In this document: positions 51,485 to 61,430 of the stretch, in pieces
Layout of the letters: each line of letters begins with the position of its first letter
How positions within the stretch are numbered: position 1 is the stretch's first letter
Translations under genes and position numbers: made by a program
NCBI RefSeq assembly: GCF_029227915.1
Contig: NC_079875.1
Location: forward strand, 40,631,201 to 40,695,200
From: Hydractinia symbiolongicarpus
Taxonomy: Eukaryota > Cnidaria > Hydrozoa > Anthoathecata > Hydractiniidae
Length of the DNA stretch: 64,000 nucleotides
Direction: 5' to 3'
The notes under the pieces: model-generated
Seen by the model: the letters and a program-made list of their open reading frames with translations, nothing else
What the model was told of the DNA's origin: nothing
Database searches by the model: none

Positions 51485-54054
51485 TTTGCCGTAAACCCCG
51501 GACTCGGCGCGTATAGTCAAAAGTATACAAAGAAAGTACCCAGGGAGTAAACTCATTTCCCGAACGATTTTTTAAATTATTTTTTCACCACTAAAGCGCA
51601 TGAGACTTGTAGTTTTCAAAAATGTTTTCATTTTTGATGAGACGCTGAATAAATGAAGTTTAATTGGCGGCAAACGAAAACCCGCCATTTGCCGTAAATC
51701 CCGGACTCGGCGCGTATAGTCAAAAGTATACAAAGAAAGTACCCAGGGAGTAAACTCATTTCTCGAACTATTTTTTAAATTATTTTTTCACCACTAAAAC
51801 GCATGAGACTTGTAGTTTTCAAAAATGTTTTCATTTTTGATGAGACGCTGAATAAAAGAAGTTTAATCGCCGGCAAACGAAAACCTGCGATTTCCCGTTA
51901 ATCCCGGACTCGGCCCGTATAGTCAAAAGTATACAAAGAAAGTACCCAGGGTGTAAACTCATTTCCCGAACGATTTTTTAAATTATTATTTCACCACTAA
52001 AGCCCATGAGACTTGTAGTTTTTAAAAATGTTTTTATTTTTGATGAGACGCTGTATAAAAGAAGTTTAATCGCCGGCAAACGAAAAACCGCGACTTCCCG
52101 TAAATCCCGGACTCGGCCCGTATTGTCAAAAAGTATACAAAGAAAGTACCGTGTGAGTAAACTCATTTCCAAAACGATTTTTTAAATTATTACTTTACCA
52201 CTAAAGCCCATGAGATTTGTAGTTTTTAAAAATGTTTTCATTTTTGATGAGACGCTGAATAAAAGAAGTTTAATCGCCGGCAAAGGAAAACCCGCCATTT
52301 CCTGTAAATCCCGGACTCGGCCCGTATAGTCAAAAGTATACAAAGAAAGTACCCAGGGAGTAAACTCATTTCCCGAACGATTTTTTAAATTATTTTTTCA
52401 CCACTAAAGCCCATGGGACTTGTAGTTTCTAAAAATGTTTTCATTTTTGATAAGACGCTTAATGAAAGAGGTTTAATCGCCGGCAAACGAAAACCCGCCA
52501 TTTCCCGTAAACCCCGGACTCGGCCCGTATAGACAAAAGTATACAAAGAAAGTACCCAGGGAGTAAACTCATTTCCCGAACGATTTTTTAAATTATTTTT
52601 TCACCACTAAAACGCGTGAGACTTGTAGTTTTAAAAAATGTTTTCATTTTTGATGAGACGCTTAATGAAAGAAGTTTAATCGCCGGCAAACGAAAACCCG
52701 CGATTTCCCATAAATCCCGGGCTTGGCCCGTATAGTCGAATGTATACAAAGAAAGTACCCTGTGAGTAAACTCATTTCCCGAACGATTTTTTATATTATT
52801 TTTTTACCACTAAACGCATGAGACTTGTAGTTTTCAAAAATGTTTTCATATTTGATGGAACGCAGAATGAAAGAAGTTTAATCGCCGGCAAACGAAAACC
52901 CGCCATTTCCCGTAAACCCCGGACTCGGCACGTATGATAAAAAGTATACAAAGAAAGTACCCAGGGAGTATACTCATTTCCCGAACGATTTTTTAAATTA
53001 TTCTTTCACCACTAAAACGCATGAGACTTGTAGTTTTCAAAAATGTTTTCATTTTTGATGAGACGCTGAATAAAAGAAGTTTAATCGCCGGCAAACGAAA
53101 ACCTGCGGTTTCCCGTAAATCCCGGACTCGGCCCGTATAGTCAAAAGTATACAAAGAAAGTACCCAGGGAGTAAACTCATTTCCCGAACGATTTTTTAAA
53201 TTATTTTTTCACCACTAAAATGCATCAGACTTGTAGTTTTTAAAAATGTTTTCATTTTTGATGAGACGCTTAATGAAAGTGGTTTAATCGCCGGCAAACG
53301 AAAACCCGCGATTTCCCGTTAATCCCGGCCTTGGCCCGTATAGTCCAATGTATACAAAGAAAGTACCCAGGGAGTAAACTCATTTCCCGAACGATTTTTT
53401 AAATTATTTTTTCACCACTAAAACGCATGAGACTTGTAGTTTTCAAAAATGTTTTCATTTTTGATGAGACGCTGAATAAAAGAAGTTTAATCGCCGGCAA
53501 ACGAAAACCTGCGATTTCCCGTTAATCCCGGACTCGGCCCGTATAGTCAAAAGTATACAAAGAAAGTACGCAGGGTGTAAACTCATTTCCCTAACGTTTT
53601 TTTAAATTATTATTTCACCACTAAAGCCCATGAGACTTGTAGTTTTTAAAAATGTTTTCATTTTTGATGAGACGCTGTATAAAAGAAGTTTAATCGCCGG
53701 CAAACGAAAAACCGCGACTTCCCGTAAATCCCGGACTCGGCCCGTATAGTCAAAAAGTATACAAAGAAAGTACCCTGTGAGTAAACTCATTTCCCGAACG
53801 ATTTTTTAAATTATTTTTTCACCACTAAAACGCATGAGACTTGTAGATTTCAAAAAATTTTTCATTTTTGATGAGACGCTGAATAAAAGAAGTTTAATCG
53901 CCGGCAAACGAAAACCTGCGATTTCCCGTTAATCCCGGACTCGGCCCGTATAGTCAAAAGTATACAAAGAAAGTACGCAGGGTGTAAACTCATTTCCCGA
54001 ACGTTTTTTTAAATTATTATTTCACCACTAAAGCCCATGAGACTTGTAGTTTTT
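51485..54054. repeat. Long-range duplicated block, left copy
   Basis: Matches 61,431-64,000 at an offset of 9,946 bp (about 49 monomers). Shared private variants include GTACCGTGTGAG, GTAGTTTCTAAAAATG with GATAAGACGC, TTTCCCATAAATC, GGAACGCAGAATG and CCCTAACG. The left edge lies in a hybrid monomer: CTGCAATT of one type joins TGCCGTAAACCCC of another at about 51,485. The right copy runs off the window, so the full length is unknown. Confidence 0.85.
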
Positions 54055-54300
54055 AAAAATGTTTTCATTTTTGATGAGACGCTGTATAAAAGAAGTTTAA
54101 TCGCCGGCAAACGAAAAACCGCGACTTCCCGTAAATCCCGGACTCGGCCCGTATAGTCAAAAAGTATACAAAGAAAGTACCCTGTGAGTAAACTCATTTC
54201 CCGAACGATTTTTTAAATTATTTTTTCACCACTAAAACGCATGAGACTTGTAGATTTCAAAAAATTGTTCATTTTTGATGAGACGCTGAACAAAAGAAGT
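53427..54300. repeat. Dimer duplication, 407 bp
   Basis: The pair made of a TACGCAGGGTG monomer and a TGTATAAAAG anchor-like monomer occurs twice (anchor parts near 53,630 and 54,037). Both copies end in AGATTTCAAAAAATT variants of the next monomer (near 53,845 and 54,252). The unit length is 407 bp because the anchor carries one extra A. Confidence 0.75.
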
Positions 54301-55219
54301 TTAATCGCCGGAAAACGAAAACCTGCGATTTCCCGAAAATCCCGGACTCGGCCCGTATAGTCAAAAGCATACAAAGAAAGTACCCAGGGTGTAAACTCAT
54401 TTCCCGAACGATTTTTTAAATTATTATTTCACCACTAAAGCCCATGAGACTTGTAGTTTTTAAAAATGTTTTCATTTTTGATGAGACGCTTAATGAAAGT
54501 GATTTAATCGCCGGCAAACGAAAACCCGCGATTTCCCGTAAACCCCGGACTCGGCCCGTATAGTCAAAAGCATACAAAGAAAGTACCCAGGGTGTAAACT
54601 CATTTCCCGAACGATTTTTAAAATTATTTTTTCACCACTAAAACGCATGAGACTTGTAGTTTTCAAAAATGTTTTCATTTTTGATAAGACGCTGAATAAA
54701 TGAAGTTTAATTGCCGGCAAACGAAAACCCGCCATTTGCCGTAAACCCCGGACTCGGCGCGTATAGTCAAAAGTATACAAAGAAAGTACCCAGGGAGTAA
54801 ACTTATTTCCCGAACGATTTTTTAAATTATTTTTTCACCACTAAAACGCATGAGACTTGTAGTTTTCAAAAATGTTTTCATTTTTGATGAGACGCTGAAT
54901 AAATGAAGTTTAATTGCCGGCAAACGAAAACCCGCCATTTGCCGTAAACCCCGGACTCGGCGCGTATAGTCAAAAGTATACAAAGAAAGTACCCAGGGAG
55001 TAAACTCATTTCTTGAACGATTTTTTAAATTATTTTTTCACCACTAAAACGCATGAGACTTGTAGTTTTCAAAAATGTTTTCATTTTTGATGAGACGCTG
55101 AATAAAAGAAGTTTAATCGCCGGCAAACGAAAACCTGCGATTTCCCGTTAATCCCGGACTCGGCCCGTATAGTCAAAAGTATACAAAGAAAGTACCCAGG
55201 GTGTAAACTCATTTCCCGA
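54301..55219. repeat. Mixed monomers leading into the tetramer block
   Basis: Four to five monomers, mostly GAATAAATGAAG plus CATTTGCCG types. One has GATAAGACGCTG near 54,682, otherwise typical of the long-range duplicated block. No gene seen. Confidence 0.7.
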
Positions 55220-57864
55220 ACGATTTTTTAAATAATTATTTCACCACTAAAGCCCATGAGACTTGTAGTTTTTAAAAATGTTTTCATTTTTGATGAGACG
55301 CTTAATGAAAGTGGTTTAATCACCGGCAAACGAAAACCCGCGATTTCCCGTTAATCCCGGGCTTGGCCCGTATAGGCGAATGTATACAAAGAAAGTACCC
55401 TGTGAGTAAACTCATTTCCAAAACGATTTTTTAAATTATCTTTTCAACACTAAAACGCATGAGACTTGTAGTTTTCAAAAATGTTTTCATTTTTGATGAG
55501 ACGCTGAATAAATAAAGTTTAATTGCCGGTAAACGAAAACCCGCCATTTGCCGTAAACCCCGGACTCGGTGCGTATAGTCAAAAGTATACAAAGAAAGTA
55601 CCCAGGGTGTAAACTCATTTCCCGAACGATTTTTTAAATAATTATTTCACCACTAAAGCCCATGAGACTTGTAGTTTTTAAAAATGTTTTCATTTTTGAT
55701 GAGACGCTTAATGAAAGTGGTTTAATCACCGGCAAACGAAAACCCGCGATTTCCCGTTAATCCCGGGCTTGGCCCGTATAGGCGAATGTATACAAAGAAA
55801 GTACCCTGTGAGTAAACTCATTTCCAAAACGATTTTTTAAATTATCTTTTCACCACTAAAACGCATGAGACTTGTAGTTTTCAAAAATGTTTTCATTTTT
55901 GATGAGACGCTGAATAAATAAAGTTTAATTGCCGGCAAACGAAAACCCGCCATTTGCCGTAAACCCCGGACTCGGCGCGTATAGTCAAAAGTATACAAAG
56001 AAAGTACCCAGGGAGTAAACTCATTTCTCGAACAATTTTTTAAATTATTTTTTCACCACTAAAACGCATGAGACTTGTAGTTTTCAAAAATGTTTTCATT
56101 TTTGATGAGACGCTGAATAAAAGAAGTTTAATTGCCGGCAAACGAAAACCCGCCATTTGCCGTAAACCCCGGACTCGGCGCGTATAGTCAAAAGTATACG
56201 AAGAAAGTACCCAGGGAGTAAACTCATTTCTTGAACGATTTTTTAAATTATTTTTTCACCACTAAAACGCATGAGACTTGTAGTTTTCAAAAATGTTTTC
56301 ATTTTTGATGAGACGCTGAATAAAAGAAGTTTAATCGCCGGCAAACGAAAACCTGCGATTTCCCGTTAATCCCGGACTCGCCCGTATAGTCAAAAGTATA
56401 CAAAGAAAGTACCCAGGGTGTAAACTCATTTCCCGAACGATTTTTTAAATAATTATTTCACCACTAAAGCCCATGAGACTTGTAGTTTTTAAAAATGTTT
56501 TCATTTTTGATGAGACGCTTAATGAAAGTGGTTTAATCACCGGCAAACGAAAACCCGCGATTTCCCGTTAATCCCGGGCTTGGCCCGTATAGGCGAATGT
56601 ATACAAAGAAAGTACCCTGTGAGTAAACTCATTTCCAAAACGATTTTTTAAATTATCTTTTCACCACTAAAACGCATGAGACTTGTAGTTTTCAAAAATG
56701 TTTTCATTTTTGATGAGACGCTGAATAAATAAAGTTTAATTGCCGGCAAACGAAAACCCGCCATTTGCCGTAAACCCCGGACTCGGCGCGTATAGTCAAA
56801 AGTATACAAAGAAAGTACCCAGGGAGTAAACTTATTTCCCGAACAATTTTTTAAATTATTTTTTCACCACTAAAACGCATGAGACTTGTAGTTTTCAAAA
56901 ATGTTTTCATTTTTGATGAGACGCTGAATAAATGAAGTTTAATTGCCGGCAAACGAAAACCCGCCATTTGCCGTAAACCCCGGACTCGGCGCGTATAGTC
57001 AAAAGTATACAAAGAAAGTACCCAGGGAGTAAACTCATTTCTTGAACGATTTTTTAAATTATTTTTTCACCACTAAAACGCATGAGACTTGTAGTTTTCA
57101 AAAATGTTTTCATTTTTGATGAGACGCTGAATAAAAGAAGTTTAATCGCCGGCAAACGAAAACCTGCGATTTCCCGTTAATCCCGGACTCGGCCCGTATA
57201 GTCAAAAGTATACAAAGAAAGTACCCAGGGTGTAAACTCATTTCCCGAACGATTTTTTAAATAATTATTTCACCACTAAAGCCCATGAGACTTGTAGTTT
57301 TTAAAAATGTTTTCATTTTTGATGAGACGCTTAATGAAAGTGGTTTAATCACCGGCAAACGAAAACCCGCGATTTCCCGTTAATCCCGGGCTTGGCCCGT
57401 ATAGGCGAATGTATACAAAGAAAGTACCCTGTGAGTAAACTCATTTCCAAAACGATTTTTTAAATTATCTTTTCACCACTAAAACGCATGAGACTTGTAG
57501 TTTTCAAAAATGTTTTCATTTTTGATGAGACGCTGAATAAATAAAGTTTAATTGCCGGCAAACGAAAACCCGCCATTTGCCGTAAACCCCGGACTCGGCG
57601 CGTATAGTCAAAAGTATACAAAGAAAGTACCCAGGGAGTAAACTCATTTCTCGAACAATTTTTTAAATTATTTTTTCACCACTAAAACGCATGAGACTTG
57701 TAGTTTTCAAAAATGTTTTCATTTTTGATGAGACGCTGAATAAAAGAAGTTTAATCGCCGGCAAACGAAAACCTGCGATTTCCCGTTAATCCCGGACTCG
57801 GCCCGTATAGTCAAAAGTATACAAAAAAGTACCCAGGGTGTAAACTCATTTCCCGAACGATTTT
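55220..57864. repeat. Four-monomer higher-order repeat, 811 bp (right)
   Basis: GTATAGGCGAATG occurs at about 55,370, 55,776, 56,587 and 57,399, and TTTAAATAATTATTTC at about 55,229, 55,635, 56,446 and 57,258: spacings of about 406, 811 and 812 bp. The four types are GCCCATGAG/TTAATGAAAGTGG, GAATAAATAAAG, GAATAAATGAAG or GAATAAAAG with CATTTGCCG, and GAATAAAAGAAG with CCTGCGATT. The first spacing is a dimer, so a half unit was gained or lost there. Unrelated in variant content to the left tetramer block. Confidence 0.83.
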
Positions 57865-58434
57865 TTAAATTATTATTTCACCACTAAAGCCCATGAGACT
57901 TGTAGTTTTTAAAAATGTTTTTATTTTTGATGAGACGCTGTATAAAAGAAGTTTAATCGCCGGCAAAGGAAAAACCGCGACTTCCCGTAAATCCCGGACT
58001 CGGCCCGTATAGTCAAAAAGTATACAAAGAAAGTACCCTGTGAGTAAACTCATTTTCAAAACGATTTTTTAAATCATCTTTTCACCACTAAAACGCATCT
58101 TGTAGTTTTCAAAAATGTTTTCATTTTTGATGAGACGCTGAATAAAAGAAGTTTAATCGCCGGCAAACGAATACCTGCGGTTTCCCGTAAATCCCGGACT
58201 CGGCCCGTATAGTCAAAATTATACAAAGAAAGTACCCAGGGAGTAAACTCATTTCCCGAACGATTTTTTAAATTATTTTTTCACCACTAAAACGCATGAG
58301 ACTTGTAGTTTTCAAAAATGTTTTCATTTTTGATGAGACGCTGAATAAAAGAAGTTTAATCGCCGGCAAACGAAAACCTGCGATTTCCCGTTAATCCCGG
58401 ACTCGGCCCGTATAGTCAAAAGTATACAAAGAAA

Positions 58435-58728
58435 GTATCCAGGGAGTAAACTCATTTCCAAAAAGGATTTTTTAAATTATGTTTTCACCTCTAAAACGCA
58501 TGAGACTTGCAGTTTTCAAAAATGTTTTCATTTTTGATGAGACGCTTAATGAAAGAGGTTTAATCGCCGGCAAACGAAATCCCGCGATTTCCCGTAAATC
58601 CCGGACTCAGCCTGTAAAGTCAAAAGTATACAAAGAAAGTACACAGGGGGTAACTCATTTCCCGAACGATTTTTTAAATTATTATTTCACCACTAAAGCC
58701 CATGAGACTTGTAGTTTTTAAAAATGTT
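58435..58728. repeat. Block copied from the dimer region
   Basis: Matches 37,543-37,836 at an offset of about 20,892 bp. Shared rare features in order: GTATCCAGGG, CCAAAAAGGATTTT, CACCTCTAAAACGC, ACTTGCAGTTTTC, GGACTCAGCCTGTAAAG and ACACAGGGGGTA. It breaks off near 58,728, where the distant copy continues with an ordinary monomer but this one reads GTTTTAATTTGTGATG. Flanks belong to other families, so the piece of about 1.5 monomers is foreign to its place. Confidence 0.85.
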
Positions 58729-59108
58729 TTAATTTGTGATGAGACGCTAAATGAAAGTGGTTTAATCGCCGGCAAACGAAAACCTGCGATTTCCCGTTAA
58801 TCCCGGGCTTGGCCCGTATAGTCGAATGTATACAAAGAAAGTACCCTGTGGGTAAACTCATTTCCAAAACGATTTTTTAAATTATCTTTTCACCACTAAA
58901 ACGCATGAGACATTTAGTTTTTAAAAATGTTTTCATTTTTGATGAGACGCTGAATAAAAGAAATTTAATCGCCGGCAAACGAAAACCTGCGATTTCCCGT
59001 TAATCCCGGACTCGGCCCGTATAGTCAAAAAGTATACAAAGAAAGTACCCTGTGAGTAAACTCATTTCCAAAACGATTTTTTAAATCATTTTTTCACCAC
59101 TAAAACGC

Positions 59109-59311
59109 ATGAGACTTGTAGTTTTCAAAAATGTTTTCATTTTTGATGAGACGCTGAATAAAAGAAGTTTAATCGCCGGCAAACGAAAACCTGCGGTTTC
59201 CCGTAAATCCCGGACTCGGCCCGTATAGTCAAAAGTATACAAAGAAAGTACCCAGGGAGTAAACTCATTTCCCGAACGATTTTTTAAATTATTTTTTCAC
59301 CACTAAAACGC
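59109..59311 (+). repeat. Representative class A monomer (203 bp)
   Basis: Chosen as a clean class A monomer. Class A has GCTGAATAAAAGAAG at 45-59, GGACTCGG at 104-111, GTCAAAAGTATAC at 120-132 and usually CCCAGGGAG at 143-151. The first marker contains AATAAA. Class A dominates the right two thirds of the window. This copy has CCTGCGGTT where most left-hand copies have CCCGCGATT. Confidence 0.9.
59127..59144. other. A/T hairpin with TTTT loop, present in most monomers (example)
   Basis: AAAAATG, loop TTTT, CATTTTT: perfect 7-bp arms at monomer positions 19-25 and 30-36. It recurs in most monomers. Variants that break it are rare subfamilies, for example the AAAAAAATTTTC type near 22,610 and 25,860, and the T-rich type at 31,943, 33,364 and 34,988. 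Whether it forms a cruciform in cells cannot be read from sequence. Confidence 0.85.
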
Positions 59312-59514
59312 ATCAGACTTGTAGTTTTTAAAAATGTTTTCATTTTTGATGAGACGCTTAATGAAAGTGGTTTAATCGCCGGCAAACGAAAACCCGCGAT
59401 TTCCCGTTAATCCCGGGCTTGGCCCGTATAGTCGAATGTATACAAAGAAAGTACCCAGGGAGTAAACTCATTTCCCGAACGATTTTTTAAATTATTTTTT
59501 CACCACTAAAACGC
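59312..59514 (+). repeat. Representative class B monomer (203 bp)
   Basis: Adjacent to the class A example and in the same orientation. Class B has GCTTAATGAAAG followed by AGG, TGG or GGG, then GGGCTTGG in place of GGACTCGG, and GTCGAATGTATAC in place of GTCAAAAGTATAC; many copies also carry CCCTGTGAG. AATAAA is lost (AATGAA). CCCGGG is present in most B copies. This copy starts with ATCAGACTTG, a right-half variant, and keeps CCCAGGGAG, so it is partly recombinant. Confidence 0.88.
59423..59436 (-). other. CENP-B-box-like motif in class B monomer (spacing one base short)
   Basis: Minus strand reads TTCGACTATACGGG. The CENP-B box core is TTCG, four free bases, A, two free bases, CGGG. All nine fixed bases are present in order here, but the first spacer is three bases instead of four. 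The motif exists in class B monomers with GTCGAATG and in those with GGCGAATG. It is lost in class A, where CGAA becomes CAAA. Binding is not shown, and the wrong spacing may abolish it. Confidence 0.45.
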
Positions 59515-61430
59515 ATCAGACTTGTAGTTTTCAAAAATGTTTTCATTTTTGATGAGACGCTGAATAAAAGAAGTTTAATCGCCGGCAAACAAAAACCTGC
59601 GGTTTCCCGTAAATCCCGGACTCGGCCCGTATAGTCAAAAGTATACAAAGAAAGTACCCAGGGAGTAAACTCATTTCCCGAACGATTTTTTAAATTATTT
59701 TTTCACCACTAAAACGCATCAGACTTGTAGTTTTTAAAAATGTTTTCATTTTTGATGAGACGCTTAATGAAAGTGGTTTAATCGCCGGCAAACGAAAACC
59801 CGCGATTTCCCGTTAATCCCGGGCTTGGCCCGTATAGTCGAAAATATACAAAGAAAGTACCCAGGGAGTAAACTCATTTCCCGAACGATTTTTTAAATTA
59901 TTTTTTCACCACTAAAACGCACGAGACTTGTAGTTTTCAAAAATGTTTTCATTTTTGATGAGACGCTGAATAAAAGAAGTTTAATCGCTGGCAAACGAAA
60001 ACCTGCAATTTCCCGTTAATCCCGGACTCGGCCCGTATAGTCAAAAGTATACAAAGAAAGTACGCAGGGTGTAAACTCATTTCCCGAACGATTTTTTAAA
60101 TTATTTTTTCACCACTAAAACGCATGAGACTTGTAGATTTCAAAAATGTTTTCATTTTTGATGAGACGCTGAATAAATGAAGTTTAATTGCCGGCAAACG
60201 AAAACCCGCCATTTGCCGTAAACCCCGGACTCGGCGCGTATAGTCAAAAGTATACAAAGAAAGTACCCAGGGAGTAAACTCATTTCCCGAACGATTTTTT
60301 AAATTATTTTTTCACCACTAAAACGCATGAGACTTGTAGTTTTCAAAAATGTTTTCATTTTTGATGAGACGCTGAATAAATGAAGTTTAATTGCCGGCAA
60401 ACGAAAACCCGCCATTTGCCGTAAACCCCGGACTCGGCGCGTATAGTCAAAGGTATACAAAGAAAGTACCCAGGGAGTAAACTCATTTCTCGAACGATTT
60501 TTTAAATTATTTTTTCACCACTAAAACGCATGAGACTTGTAGTTTTCAAAAATGTTTTCATTTTTGATGAGACGCTGAATAAAAGAAGTTTAATCGCCGG
60601 CAAACAAAAACCTGCGGTTTCCCGTAAATCCCGGACTCGGCCCGTATAGTCAAAAGTATACAAAGAAAGTACCCAGGGAGTAAACTCATTTCCCGAACGA
60701 TTTTTTAAATTATTTTTTCACCACTAAAACGCATCAGACTTGTAGTTTTTAAAAATGTTTTCATTTTTGATGAGACGCTTAATGAAAGTGGTTTAATCGC
60801 CGGCAAACGAAAACCCGCGATTTCCCGTTAATCCCGGGCTTGGCCCGTATAGTCGAATGTATACAAAGAAAGTACCCAGAGAGTAAACTCATTTCCCGAA
60901 CGATTTTTTAAATTATTTTTTCACCACTAAAACGCATGAGACTTGTAGTTTTCAAAAATGTTTTCATTTTTGATGAGACGCTGAATAAAAGAAGTTTAAT
61001 CGCTGGCAAACGAAAACCTGCAATTTCCCGTTAATCCCGGACTTGGCCCGTATAGTCAAAAGTATACAAAGAAAGTACGCAGGGTGTAAACTCATTTCCC
61101 GAACGTTTTTTTAAATTATTATTTCACCACTAAAGCCCATGAGACTTGTAGTTTTTAAAAATGTTTTCATTTTTGATGAGACGCTGTATAAAAGAAGTTT
61201 AATCACCGGCAAACGAAAAACCGCGACTTCCCGTAAATCCCGGACTCGGCCCGTATAGTCAAAAAGTATACAAAGAAAGTACCCTGTGAGTAAACTCATT
61301 TCCCGAACGATTTTTTAAATTATTTTTTCACCACTAAAACGCATGAGACTTGTAGATTTCAAAAATGTTTTCATTTTTGATGAGACGCTGAATAAATGAA
61401 GTTTAATTGCCGGCAAACGAAAACCCGCCA

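Larger units (their letters stand above)
57865..61430. repeat. Five-monomer mosaics with imported pieces
   Basis: Opens with an anchor monomer of the thirteen-monomer family (57,865) and its 4-bp-deleted partner (58,097). From about 59,109, CCTGCGGTTTCCCG/ATCAGACTTG pairs recur (59,187; 59,606; 60,615), and GCTGGCAAACGAAAACCTGC recurs near 59,987 and 61,002 (five monomers, 1,015 bp). The second five-unit is interrupted by an anchor-like monomer near 61,140. No gene seen. Confidence 0.78.

Noticed and set aside
59171-59190. CENP-B box at CGCCGGCAAACGAAAA
   Set aside because: Minus strand starts TTCGTTTG but then lacks the A and the CGGG at the required spacing.
59265-59279. CENP-B box at the conserved CCCGAACG site
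   Set aside because: Minus strand gives CGTTCGGGAAATG: TTCG and the A at the right distance are present but CGGG is missing, so only five of nine core bases fit. The class B site is the better candidate.
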